A stretch of 64,000 nt of DNA from Acinetobacter lwoffii (GTDB lineage: Bacteria > Pseudomonadota > Gammaproteobacteria > Pseudomonadales > Moraxellaceae): assembly GCF_024129735.1 (NCBI RefSeq), contig NZ_JAMXXK010000010.1, forward strand, positions 1 through 64,000, in the 5' to 3' direction. How positions within the stretch are numbered: position 1 is the first letter of the stretch; each line of letters starts with the position of its first letter. Shown here piece by piece: positions 53,472 to 62,887 of this stretch. Both the position numbers and the translations under genes were made by a program. Under the pieces are notes generated by a model that was not told the DNA's origin, did not search any database, and saw only the letters and a list, made by a program, of their open reading frames with translations.

Positions 53472-54143
53472 ATGATGAATAAAATCACGCAGGATATCGA
53501 GACGGTACTTAAGCAAATTCCTGATGGTGCACACATTATGACCAGTGGTTTTGGCCTGGCAGGTCAGCCGGTAGAATTAATCGAAGCATTAATTGACTTT
53601 GGTCCTAGAGACTTAACCATTATTAACAACAATGCAGCTTCTGGAGATCGTGGTCTAACCAATCTGCTGTTGTCTGGACTGGTTAAAAAAATGATCTGTT
53701 CATTTCCACGGGCCAATAACTCAACAGTATTTGAAGATTTGTATAAAGCAGGAAAAGTTGAGCTAGAACTGGTACCACAGGGTAATCTGGCCTGCCGTAT
53801 TCAGGCAGCCGGTGCTGGCTTAGGGGCTGTTTTTACTCCAACCGGTTTTGGTACCAAGATAGCTGAGGGTAAAGAAACCCGAAATATCAATGGAAAAGAT
53901 TATGTGCTGGAATATCCGATACATGCTGATTATGCCTTGGTTTATGCCAATCAGGCAGATCAGTGGGGCAACTTGACCTACCGTAAGGCAGCACGGAATT
54001 TTGGTCCGATCATGGCCAAAGCAGCAAAAACCACCATTGCACAAGTCCATCAAGTTGTGGAACTGGGAGAACTTGATCCAGAGATCATTGTAACGCCAGG
54101 AATTTTTGTACAGCATGTGGTCAAGGTTGGAGATATTAAATAA
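53472..54143 (+). CDS. 3-oxoacid/dicarboxylate CoA-transferase subunit A
   Basis: A 223-residue alpha subunit of family I CoA-transferases (PcaI, DcaI, ScoA group): MTSGFGLAGQPVELIEAL and NNNAASGDRGL carry the glycine-rich CoA-binding start. It should move CoA from succinyl-CoA to a dicarboxylate such as glutarate or adipate. AGGA lies six bases before 53472; the subunit B gene begins in the last base of its stop codon. Confidence 0.88.
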   Translation: MMNKITQDIETVLKQIPDGAHIMTSGFGLAGQPVELIEALIDFGPRDLTIINNNAASGDRGLTNLLLSGLVKKMICSFPRANNSTVFEDLYKAGKVELELVPQGNLACRIQAAGAGLGAVFTPTGFGTKIAEGKETRNINGKDYVLEYPIHADYALVYANQADQWGNLTYRKAARNFGPIMAKAAKTTIAQVHQVVELGELDPEIIVTPGIFVQHVVKVGDIK

Positions 54144-54802
54144 TGAATATTCAAAAACGTAGTCGTGAACAGATTGTAGCTAAAGTTGCACAAGACATTC
54201 CAACCGGCTCTTTTGTAAATTTGGGTATTGGTTTACCGACACGCGTAGCAGGTTATTTAAAACCTGAACAAGGAGTAATTCTACACTCGGAAAATGGCGT
54301 TTTAGGTTTTGCTGCATTGAGTGATCCTGAACAGGCAGATGATGATCTGATTAACGCCGGCAAAGAACTCGTAAGCATGTTGCAAGGTGGCAGTTTTATG
54401 AATTCTGCCGACTCTTTCGATATCATGCGAGGCGGGCATCTGGATATCTGTATCATGGGGGCTTTTCAGGTCGCTATTAATGGTGATCTGGCGAACTGGC
54501 ATACCGGTAATGCTGATGCTGTACCTGCTGTAGGCGGTGCGATGGATCTGGCAGTGGGTGCTCGCTGTGTCTATGTTTGCATGGAACATGTGACCAAAAA
54601 CGGTGAGGCAAAAATTGTTGAAGAACTGACTTATCCTCTAACAGGTAAACATTGTGTCAACCGTATTTATACCGATCTCTGTGTGATTGAATTAAAAGAC
54701 AACCAGGCTCAGGTTATTGAAATAGTGGATGGCTTAAGTTTTGAAGAATTGCAACGGCAGACTGGCTGTAAATTAGTGGACTGTCGTCAACAAGCAGCCT
54801 AA
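54143..54802 (+). CDS. 3-oxoacid/dicarboxylate CoA-transferase subunit B
   Basis: A 219-residue beta subunit (PcaJ, DcaJ, ScoB group). The catalytic Glu lies in HSENGVLG near residue 52, the family's SENG motif; GGHLDICIMGAFQV and MEHVTKNGEAKIV are also typical. It completes the CoA-transferase with subunit A, TAATG overlap. Confidence 0.92.
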   Translation: MNIQKRSREQIVAKVAQDIPTGSFVNLGIGLPTRVAGYLKPEQGVILHSENGVLGFAALSDPEQADDDLINAGKELVSMLQGGSFMNSADSFDIMRGGHLDICIMGAFQVAINGDLANWHTGNADAVPAVGGAMDLAVGARCVYVCMEHVTKNGEAKIVEELTYPLTGKHCVNRIYTDLCVIELKDNQAQVIEIVDGLSFEELQRQTGCKLVDCRQQAA

Positions 54803-54846
54803 AAATAAGTCCGTAATATTCTGATTGAGTAAAAGTATAGTTTTAG

Positions 54847-54872
54847 ATCACAGCTTCGGCTGTGATTTTTAA
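54847..54872 (+). terminator. Terminator of the CoA-transferase operon
   Basis: ATCACAGC and GCTGTGAT close on a TTCG tetraloop, followed by a T-rich tract. Confidence 0.85.
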
Positions 54873-55008
54873 ATTTTAGAATTATTATCAAATACACGTA
54901 ATATTGACCATATTTCCGTATTTTAAAGATATAAATACAAACTTTTGCTAATGATTATTTTAATAATAAGTCTAAAATGTTAACAAGCTAAGGAAGGTGA
55001 TAGTCTGA

Positions 55009-57588
55009 ATGAATAATAATTGTGATGATCAAGAAATTTTTCATATTTTTAATCTGATTGGTCGCCATACTGAACTTAAGCCTATCCTCGATGTCATTAG
55101 CCAGTGGCTTGAATCGCGCATTCCAGATGCGCTTGTCACCATTATGCTCTATCAGGATGACACCCAAACTTTAAATGTTATAAGTGGCAAACAGCACTTT
55201 TCAAAAGAGTACTGTAATGCTATTCAAGATTTGAAAATTGGGCCAAATCAAGGATCGTGTGGCGTAGCTGCTTTCTTACGTCAGTTGGTCATTAGTCCGA
55301 ATTTAATGAAAGACCCAAACTGGCAGTCTTACCGTGCTTTGGTAAATGCAGAAAAATTGTCTAGCTGCTGGTCTATGCCGATTATTAATGCTTCAGATAT
55401 TTTGTACGGAACGTTTGCCACTTATTATCGAACACCGAAAATACCGACTGAACATCATATTCAGCTTTTACAGCAAGCGGCAAAATTAGTTGCTCTCGCA
55501 ATTGAGCTTGATCAGGAACGTCAAAAAAGACATGAGCTTAATGAAAAATACAGCTCATTTTATACCTATCATCCAGATATTATTTTTGAACTTGACCTAC
55601 AGGGACATGTGCTTAATACCAATATTGCTTGCGAAGAAATTACAGGTTTTTCTAAAGCGCAAATCTATGGTCAGCACTATTGTGCCTTCATACCGCCCGA
55701 ATTCCATGAACTTGCTAACGTTTCATTTTCAGAAGCGGCGCAAGGTAAATCTCAACATTATGAACTTCCAATTTATAATGTTGCAGGCGATATCTTATGG
55801 CTGGATCTGACCAATTTACCGATTATTCAAAATCAGAAAGTCACCGGTATTATTGGCATTGCCCGAGATATTACTGTATCGCGTGAAAACAAGGAGTCTC
55901 TACGATTATTAAAACGGGGGGTAGAGGCCAGTCCGAATAGTCTTTTTATTACCGATGTCTCTGAAGAAAGGCTAATGGTGTATGTAAATCCGGCTTTTCT
56001 AAAGCTCACCGGTTATACAGCAGCAGAAGTATTAGGACAAAGCTGTTTTTTCTTACAGGGTCCAGATACTGATCCGGATCAGATTGCATTACTCAAGCAA
56101 GCGGTCAAAGAACAAAAAGAAATTCAGGTGACTATAAAAAGTTACTGTAAAGATGGTAGCTGGTTCTGGAATCGTTTAACTATAGGTCCTATTTTTGACC
56201 AGACAGGAACCTGCACCCATTTTTTGGGGATTCAGGAAGATATTACCCAGCAACGTATTCACGAAGAATATATTCAACATCAGCATACTCATGATCATTT
56301 AACCGGTTTACCGAACCAGCATGCATTCAAACAGATTCTGGAAAATATTTTTGAAGTACAGCACGAGAGCTCACAACCTTTAGTCTTGCTGTATATAGAT
56401 CTGGACGACTTTAAAAATATCAACGACAGCTTAGGTCATCTGGTGGGTGACCAGATTCTCAAAAGTGTGGGCGAGCGGCTGCAAAAATTTGTTCAAGGCA
56501 ATAATGTGCTATGCCGCTTTGCTGAAGATGAATTTATTTTACTGCTCTCAGGGACAGATGAGCACACTGAAGTCGAGGCGATCGCCGGAGAAATTCTTGA
56601 TCTTCTTTCCATGCTGTTTATCGTCGATCAGTACAAAATCCATTTAAGTGCCAGTATTGGTATCGTGGCAGATGACAGTTCAATCCATCATTCTTCTGAA
56701 TTGATCTATCAGTCTGTTTTGGCGATGCAGGAAGCTAAAAGACAAGGTCGTAATATGTGGCAGTGGTATGAAAAAAACAGAATGCAACATGTCGCAGAAA
56801 TAGACTATACGAATCTGCGTCTGGAACTCATGGAAGCGATCAATCAGGAAAATTTTGACCTGTTCTATCAGCCGTTGATTCATCCTGAAACTGGACTGGT
56901 AACAGGTGTAGAAGCTTTAATCCGTTGGTGCCATCCACAGCAGGGTTATATTTCCCCAGCGATTTTTATTCCACTTGCAGAAAGAACCGGGCAAATTATT
57001 AGCGTAGGTCAATGGGTATTGGAAAAGGCCTGTCTAGATATTGCGGAGTGGAACAAGACGCACAATAGCCAGATCACAGTATCGGTGAATATTTCTCCTT
57101 TGCAATTCCGTAGAGCAGGCTTTTTGCAGGTACTTGAACATGCGCTTGAACTCAGTCAATTACCGCCGGAATTACTTAAAATTGAAATTACGGAAGGTGT
57201 CATCATTAATGGTGCAGATCGAACGATAGAAATTTTGAAAGCAGTACGTGCTTTAGGTGTACAGGTTGCCATTGATGATTTTGGTACAGGTTATTCGAGT
57301 CTCAGTTATCTGCGTCGCTTGCCGATTAATCAAATCAAGTTAGACCGTAGTTTTATTGAAGAGCTGACCCTCGATGGTCAGGATGCTGCAATTGTGCAAT
57401 CGATTATTCACTTGGCACATCAGCTGGATTTGGAAGTTGTCGCGGAAGGGGTCGAAACTTTAAGTCAGGCCAGTTTGCTCTATCAACAGGGTTGTGATCT
57501 GCTACAAGGCTTCTTTTATGCAAAACCTGCGCCTTTAACTGAATTGAAGCCTGTTTATCTCGCAATGGAAAATAGTAAATTGAATTAA
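55009..57588 (+). CDS. GAF-PAS-PAS-GGDEF-EAL protein, probable c-di-GMP phosphodiesterase
   Basis: An 859-residue cytoplasmic signalling protein with no membrane segment. Domains in order: GAF (about 15-165), PAS (about 180-295), PAS/PAC (about 300-425; CFFLQGPDTDPDQIA resembles LOV-type PAS but lacks the GRNCRFLQ cysteine context), GGDEF (about 430-590) and EAL (about 605-850). The GGDEF site reads AEDEF (near 505), so cyclase activity is doubtful. EAL residues are intact: VEALIRW, DDFGTGYSSLSYL, IKLDRSFI and AEGVET. It probably hydrolyses c-di-GMP. It stands alone between catabolic genes, separated by a terminator. Confidence 0.92.
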   Translation: MNNNCDDQEIFHIFNLIGRHTELKPILDVISQWLESRIPDALVTIMLYQDDTQTLNVISGKQHFSKEYCNAIQDLKIGPNQGSCGVAAFLRQLVISPNLMKDPNWQSYRALVNAEKLSSCWSMPIINASDILYGTFATYYRTPKIPTEHHIQLLQQAAKLVALAIELDQERQKRHELNEKYSSFYTYHPDIIFELDLQGHVLNTNIACEEITGFSKAQIYGQHYCAFIPPEFHELANVSFSEAAQGKSQHYELPIYNVAGDILWLDLTNLPIIQNQKVTGIIGIARDITVSRENKESLRLLKRGVEASPNSLFITDVSEERLMVYVNPAFLKLTGYTAAEVLGQSCFFLQGPDTDPDQIALLKQAVKEQKEIQVTIKSYCKDGSWFWNRLTIGPIFDQTGTCTHFLGIQEDITQQRIHEEYIQHQHTHDHLTGLPNQHAFKQILENIFEVQHESSQPLVLLYIDLDDFKNINDSLGHLVGDQILKSVGERLQKFVQGNNVLCRFAEDEFILLLSGTDEHTEVEAIAGEILDLLSMLFIVDQYKIHLSASIGIVADDSSIHHSSELIYQSVLAMQEAKRQGRNMWQWYEKNRMQHVAEIDYTNLRLELMEAINQENFDLFYQPLIHPETGLVTGVEALIRWCHPQQGYISPAIFIPLAERTGQIISVGQWVLEKACLDIAEWNKTHNSQITVSVNISPLQFRRAGFLQVLEHALELSQLPPELLKIEITEGVIINGADRTIEILKAVRALGVQVAIDDFGTGYSSLSYLRRLPINQIKLDRSFIEELTLDGQDAAIVQSIIHLAHQLDLEVVAEGVETLSQASLLYQQGCDLLQGFFYAKPAPLTELKPVYLAMENSKLN

Positions 57589-57762
57589 CTCTAAAAAATT
57601 AAGATATCAATAATTTCGACCGCTCTTCAGATAGAAGGGAAACGATAAACAGACCTCAAGAGTTTTCCTATTTTATGAGCGTATCATCTCTATAATTTAT
57701 ACTCAGTATAGAAAGTGGAATAAAAAATAGATTTTTAACCCCCCAAAGGTTTTTAACAGTAT

Positions 57763-58962
57763 CTAAGGCTCAGGCTGAATATTGGCTAAATTTCTTTCTT
57801 GGTTTAAATCATAATAGTTAATCACAAAGATCAATAGGGCAAAAATAAAACCTAAAATGACGCAGGCAGACCAGCCATAGCTTTTCCATAAATGCAGCGA
57901 TAAAAATGCACCCAGACCGGCACCAGAAAAATAACAGGTCATATAGATGGCATTAATCCGCGAGCGAGCCTGCATTGAAATTCGATAGACCAGATTCTGG
58001 TTCAGGACATGCAAACAGGAAATTCCGAAATAAGCCAGAATCAAGCCCAGGATATAAATCCATAAATAATTTTGGGCAAAGAATAAGGGAATCCAGGCCA
58101 GAATCAGTCCACATGTGGCTAGGTGCGCAATCCATTTTTCCCGATGCCTGCCAATCATTTTACCGGTCCACTGAGAGGACCAGATGCCGACCACTCCCAC
58201 AATGCCCATGAGGCCAATCTGGAAATCGTTAAAATGATAAGGTGCTTCAGCCAGAATAAAAGTCATGGTAGTAAAGATAATACTCAGCATGCCAAAGCCC
58301 AAGCCGCCGATCATACTCCGCCTGATCAGCATGGGTTCTGTTCGGGCAAAGGTAAATAGTGAGCGATAAATTTGCAATATATTCATCTGTAACTGGCTCT
58401 TGGCACTCGGCAACTGGAACCACATGGCCAGACTTAGCAGAAGAATTGCACAACCACTAAATAGGTATACCGCATGCCAGGACCATAAAGTAGAAATCAG
58501 TCCGGCCACGGTACGGGCAAACAGAATACCAACCAGAACACCACTCATGAGCAGGCCAATGACTTCGGCACTTTTATCACGTTGCGACAGGCTGGCGGCA
58601 AAAGGAATCAGAATCTGGGTGGTAATCGAACAAAAAGAGGCGAGCAGGGTAAAGCCATACAACATATGCAGATTGGTACTGGCTGAAAGCCCAATAAGCG
58701 CCAGTCCGGTACACAACATCAAACTACAGATATACAGCCGTTTTTCAAACAAATCACCCAGAGGGACAAACAAAAATAATCCGGTGGCATAGCCAATCTG
58801 GGTCAGTACTACAGTCCAGCCAGACTGAGCCACACTGATTTGCAGATCCTCTGCAATAGAATAAATCAGGGGCTGGTTAAAATAGTTACAACCTGCGCAG
58901 AGTGCGCAGGTCATTGCCATCATGAACATGAAACGGCGTGAAATTTGCCCTTGGGCTGACAT
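57763..58962 (-). CDS. MFS transporter, YnfM/CynX-like drug or metabolite family
   Basis: A 399-residue transporter with 12 helices (CNYFNQPLIYSIAEDL, then FVPLGDLFEKRLYI after helix 2). It resembles MFS exporters of the sugar-efflux/YnfM type rather than the AAHS symporters nearby. It begins 17 bases after dcaP with AGGAG before the ATG, so the two are co-transcribed. Substrate unknown. Confidence 0.8.
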   Translation of the reverse strand: MSAQGQISRRFMFMMAMTCALCAGCNYFNQPLIYSIAEDLQISVAQSGWTVVLTQIGYATGLFLFVPLGDLFEKRLYICSLMLCTGLALIGLSASTNLHMLYGFTLLASFCSITTQILIPFAASLSQRDKSAEVIGLLMSGVLVGILFARTVAGLISTLWSWHAVYLFSGCAILLLSLAMWFQLPSAKSQLQMNILQIYRSLFTFARTEPMLIRRSMIGGLGFGMLSIIFTTMTFILAEAPYHFNDFQIGLMGIVGVVGIWSSQWTGKMIGRHREKWIAHLATCGLILAWIPLFFAQNYLWIYILGLILAYFGISCLHVLNQNLVYRISMQARSRINAIYMTCYFSGAGLGAFLSLHLWKSYGWSACVILGFIFALLIFVINYYDLNQERNLANIQPEP

Positions 58963-58979
58963 CCTTGTCTCCTGAGGCT

Positions 58980-60245
58980 TTAAAAACTATAGTTAGCAGA
59001 GAAGTTGATACGTGAAATATCTGCTTCCTTATTGTCAAAGGTTTCACGTTTGCCATGATGATATTCTGCACCCAGATTAATCTTTGGAACAGGAGAATAG
59101 ATCACGTTGGCCACATAGTCGGTTAAGCGCTTATTGGTTTCAGGATTCGCGCGTGCATAGTCGCTGGAATCATCAAAATCAACAACGCTGGCATTAATAC
59201 TACTCCGTAGTTTTGGCGTAAATTTATGCGTGAAGCCAATATTTATACTATTGAACTCATTGAGCAAAAGTTCATTATTGATTGGATCGACTGAATAATC
59301 GCCACCCCAGGCAGCACCATCGGTTGTTGAACCTTGAGTCAAGAAAGCTGCAATACGCTGATCACCGACCATATGGAAATAGTTACCTTGAATCGAGTTT
59401 TGATCATCTAAACGGTAACGTCCACCAACTCCCACACCCCAGCCAACTTTCTCGATATCGCCTGTCGCAATCTGTGCCTGCTTTTGATTGACAAAGCCTT
59501 GAGCTAATAAATGAAGAGGGCCTGATTGATGAACATATTTAGTGGTTAATGCAGGAAAAGCAGAAGAACGATCGCCACCGGCCATATATTCCAGACCGAC
59601 ATTCCAGGTATTTTCTGGATCAAGTTTAAAAGCATAGCTCACCTGAGGTGTACGTAAGACTGATCCACCCAAGAACAAGCTGTAATCGACAGCTTCAGTG
59701 CTAATCTCTGGTGTAGACATCAATGACCAGGCCTGACCAAATGTCCAGTTATAATATTTTAAATGTGCATGACGGATACGTAATCCACCATCGCCTTTAC
59801 CATTGTTGGTCCAGAAGTCGGCTTCTAAACGAGCAGAAACATTCGGGTTTCCACCTAGATCTTTGGCTAGAAAACCAATTCGGCTGGCAGCCGCAGTAAA
59901 ATCGGAACGTACAGAATCCGGTTCAGTAAAAGGTACTTTATTAATCTGGTTAATGGTACGGCCACGGGCTTCAGTAGTACTTTTGAAATCGACTGCACCA
60001 TCAAAGCGGATCAAACCATAAACATCGACATTGTCAACCATTGAACTCAGGGTTTTAGAGTCTTGCGCTTTGGCTTCTTCCTGCTGGGTCTTTAGCGCGA
60101 GTTGCTCTGCTTTTTGTTGTTCTAGTTCTGCCTGGATTTGCTTTAACTGTGATTCTAAAAACTGCATCCGGTCTTCAGAAGCTTCTGCTGAAAATGCCTG
60201 TGCAGAAGCAATACTGCATAATGTTGCTAAAACTAATTTTTTCAT
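58980..60245 (-). CDS. dcaP: DcaP-type outer-membrane porin
   Basis: A 421-residue porin with signal peptide (cleavage near AFSAEA), a periplasmic coiled coil (about 25-65, rich in Gln, Glu and Lys) and a 16-strand barrel ending in NFSANYSF. This layout is that of Acinetobacter DcaP, a trimeric channel for dicarboxylic acids (and some drugs). Its place among dicarboxylate genes supports the name. Confidence 0.88.
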   Translation of the reverse strand: MKKLVLATLCSIASAQAFSAEASEDRMQFLESQLKQIQAELEQQKAEQLALKTQQEEAKAQDSKTLSSMVDNVDVYGLIRFDGAVDFKSTTEARGRTINQINKVPFTEPDSVRSDFTAAASRIGFLAKDLGGNPNVSARLEADFWTNNGKGDGGLRIRHAHLKYYNWTFGQAWSLMSTPEISTEAVDYSLFLGGSVLRTPQVSYAFKLDPENTWNVGLEYMAGGDRSSAFPALTTKYVHQSGPLHLLAQGFVNQKQAQIATGDIEKVGWGVGVGGRYRLDDQNSIQGNYFHMVGDQRIAAFLTQGSTTDGAAWGGDYSVDPINNELLLNEFNSINIGFTHKFTPKLRSSINASVVDFDDSSDYARANPETNKRLTDYVANVIYSPVPKINLGAEYHHGKRETFDNKEADISRINFSANYSF

Positions 60246-60323
60246 TTCTTAATCCCTGAAGAAACTTTTAATTCTGAATGAAAGGAAACCTTTCTATACG
60301 TATGGTCAATATTTGGAGAAAGA

Positions 60324-60350
60324 GGAAGGCAGCGATTTGACCTGCCTTCC
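60324..60350 (-). terminator. Hairpin after the transporter gene
   Basis: GGAAGGCAG pairs with CTGCCTTCC; on the minus strand T-rich DNA follows. It separates the transporter from dcaP. Confidence 0.6.
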
Positions 60351-60360
60351 GAAGTGGGGT

Positions 60361-61659
60361 TTATTCTGCTTTTTGCGGATCGTATAAACGGTCTTTAATA
60401 AACAGGGCAGGAATCAAACCGCATAGGAAGTATGCTGCACCCATTACCAACAGACCTGTACCAATCGAACCATGCATCGCAAGATAACCAATCGTAATTG
60501 GAGCGAAGATTGCACCGATACGACCAATATTGAATGCACCACCCACCGCTGTACCACGAACACCAGTCGGGAAACTTTCGGTTAGATAGGTTGCATTGAT
60601 AGCATATGGAATACCGTACAGGAAGCCGAAGATTAGCATCAGTACGCCAATGTTATCGGCATTATGCATATACACCACGACAGGGATAAACAGAGCCGTT
60701 CCCATGGTGCCGAAAGCAAATACAATACGGCGGCCAATTTTATCAGCAACATAACCTGCAATAATTTTAGCAAAAATCATGGTGACAAACGTACCCACCA
60801 TATACAGGGCCATTTCTTTAAACTTGATGCCTAATTCAGCTTCAAGATAACTTGGCAGCCAGTTACTTACACCGAAATAACCGAATAGCAAGAAACCAGA
60901 GCTGAATGACCATAAGATAAACATTCTGCCATGGGTTTTGTCTTTAAGAATGGTGATATATGGATTGCCTTTTTTCGCATCGTTATCCACGATCTGACCA
61001 GTTCTTTTCAGTTCACGAACACGTTTCCATGACTCTGGCTCAGGCACCATAAAGTGCATCAGAATACCGAGCGCCAATGGAGCAATCGTAATCCAGTACA
61101 GCATACGCCAGCCAAACTCAGGAATGATCCAGCCTGAAATCATGGTAATGACCAGAGAACCTAAAGTGAAACCAGTCATCAATGTTGCCAGTACAGTAGT
61201 ACGGTATTTGGTCGGTACGTATTCTGACATCAGGGTATTACAGGCAATATATAAACAGCCTAAACCCAAGCAAGAAAGAGTACGTAAAATTGCAAATTCA
61301 GTATAAGACTGAGCAAAACCTGAGTAGGCTGACAAGATCGAGAAGGCGATGGTGGCCAGTACAATGACGCGGACACGTCCAAATTTGTCGCATGCCCATC
61401 CACCAATAAAACCTCCTATCCCCATACCCAAAAGAGAATAACTTCCTAAAGCACCAGCCTGTACAGAAGTTAGTCCCCATTCAGCTTTCAGACTGGTCAG
61501 GCTGAAAGCCAGAATCCCGATATCTGCACCGTCACAGAGCAAAATCAGAAAAGCAAAGACAAAAGCCGTCATCCATAGACGTTTTGGCGCCTGTTTGATG
61601 GTATCCGTGGAGGAGACATCGGTTTTATTGTCTCCTGTTACGATGGTATCGCTTGTCAT
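60361..61659 (-). CDS. AAHS-type MFS transporter, DcaK/MucK-like
   Basis: A 432-residue symporter with 12 helices. The motif DGADIGILAFSLTSL in helix 1 and WACDKFGRVRVIV after helix 2 match the protein at 52151-53431 closely, and both end KDRLYDPQKA or the like, so they are paralogues. Probable import of a dicarboxylic or aromatic acid. AGGAT eight bases before the ATG. Divergent from the hydratase gene across a spacer with two operator-like motifs. Confidence 0.88.
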   Translation of the reverse strand: MTSDTIVTGDNKTDVSSTDTIKQAPKRLWMTAFVFAFLILLCDGADIGILAFSLTSLKAEWGLTSVQAGALGSYSLLGMGIGGFIGGWACDKFGRVRVIVLATIAFSILSAYSGFAQSYTEFAILRTLSCLGLGCLYIACNTLMSEYVPTKYRTTVLATLMTGFTLGSLVITMISGWIIPEFGWRMLYWITIAPLALGILMHFMVPEPESWKRVRELKRTGQIVDNDAKKGNPYITILKDKTHGRMFILWSFSSGFLLFGYFGVSNWLPSYLEAELGIKFKEMALYMVGTFVTMIFAKIIAGYVADKIGRRIVFAFGTMGTALFIPVVVYMHNADNIGVLMLIFGFLYGIPYAINATYLTESFPTGVRGTAVGGAFNIGRIGAIFAPITIGYLAMHGSIGTGLLVMGAAYFLCGLIPALFIKDRLYDPQKAE

Positions 61660-61932
61660 TTTTATATCCTCTATATATTAAAAGTAGCATTTCCTCTGCT
61701 ACCGCTAAATCCATTTTTCTTCCTCACGGAAACATTTTCCTGATCTAACAGACTTGCTCTGCATACAACAGCCGCTGCATTTACTATCAGGCTACATTCG
61801 ATTTTTCACGCTTTACGCTAAATCAAAATCATCTCATTGCTGGAAAATTTGATTTCGTAAATTAATTTTAAGTTCTGCCTTATGGCGATTATTCATTTAA
61901 ATGAATAATCAGATTACATTTAAAATACTTAA

Positions 61933-61948
61933 TTCCGTATTGCGAAAT
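61933..61948. promoter_or_regulatory. Putative IclR operator, mid-spacer
   Basis: TTCCGTATTGCGAAAT; on the minus strand it reads ATTTCGCAATACGGAA, nearly identical to the copy at 49444. Confidence 0.58.
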
Positions 61949-62079
61949 CAATTAATCATAAAATAACCAGATGAACAAGAGTTTTTACTCTATTTTTAGT
62001 AAAAAATAACTTTTTTGAATTCTGAAGTTAAAAATCCTTGATTTATAGCTTGAGAAACCTTAGTTTTATATAAAATAAA

Positions 62080-62095
62080 ATTTCGCTATACAAAA
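62080..62095. promoter_or_regulatory. Putative IclR operator before the hydratase gene
   Basis: ATTTCGCTATACAAAA, 16 bases before the coding start. Confidence 0.55.
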
Positions 62096-62111
62096 TAAAT
62101 GGAGTTTTTTA

Positions 62112-62885
62112 ATGGAACAGGTCGTTCAAATAGAACAAATCTCAACTCATGTAGCGATGGTTAAAATTCATCGACCAGAAGCGAAAAATGCCCTGAATAC
62201 AGAAGTTCGCCAGAAACTCGCGGCGGCTTTTCTACAATTGAATGACGATGAAAATATCCGTGCCATTATTCTTACCGGTGGTGAAACAGATTTCGCAGCA
62301 GGAGCTGATCTAAAAGAACTGGCCAATGCTGAAACCATTCAAATGATGCAGCGTCGCACTGAACGTTACTGGCAGGCGATTGCACAGTGTTCAAAACCGG
62401 TGATTGCAGCAGTCAATGGTTATGCACTTGGCGGTGGCTGTGAACTGGCCATGCATGCGGACATTATTATTGCCGGGAAAAGTGCCCAGTTTGGTCAGCC
62501 TGAAGTAAAAGTGGGTGTTATGCCGGGTGCCGGTGGTACCCAGCGTTTATTCCGTGCAGTGGGCAAATTTCATGCCATGCGCATGATCATGACCGGTTGT
62601 CTGGTGCCTGCACCGGAAGCCTATCAAATTGGTCTGGTGTCCCAGGTGACTGAAGACAGTGAAACCCTTGCTACAGCTATCAAGATGGCGGAAGGCCTAG
62701 CGAAAATGCCGCCAATTGCTCTAGAGCAAATCAAGGAAGTGGCTTTACTGGCGGAAGATGTGCCGCTCAATGCTGGACTTACCCTGGAACGTAAGTCTTT
62801 CCAGATGCTGTTTTCTTCAGAAGATCAAAAAGAAGGTATGCAAGCCTTTATTGAAAAACGTAAACCAAATTATCAGGGACGATAA
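62112..62885 (+). CDS. Enoyl-CoA hydratase/isomerase family protein
   Basis: A 257-residue crotonase-fold enzyme. The oxyanion-hole segments are FAAGADLKEL (about 58-67) and ALGGGCELAMHADI (about 104-117), and the catalytic Glu pair lies in ELAMH and GQPEVKVGVMPGAGGTQRL. It hydrates the double bond of 2-enoyl-CoA, as DcaE or PaaF do in dicarboxylate and phenylacetate breakdown. GGAG before the ATG; the next gene begins two bases after its stop. Confidence 0.92.
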   Translation: MEQVVQIEQISTHVAMVKIHRPEAKNALNTEVRQKLAAAFLQLNDDENIRAIILTGGETDFAAGADLKELANAETIQMMQRRTERYWQAIAQCSKPVIAAVNGYALGGGCELAMHADIIIAGKSAQFGQPEVKVGVMPGAGGTQRLFRAVGKFHAMRMIMTGCLVPAPEAYQIGLVSQVTEDSETLATAIKMAEGLAKMPPIALEQIKEVALLAEDVPLNAGLTLERKSFQMLFSSEDQKEGMQAFIEKRKPNYQGR

Positions 62886-62887
62886 GC

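Larger units (their letters stand above)
61660..62111. other. Divergent regulatory region, transporter/hydratase
   Basis: A 452-bp AT-rich spacer with no coding frame. It holds two copies of the IclR-type motif (listed separately) and a GATTTCGTAAATT half-copy at about 61850. Confidence 0.55.
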
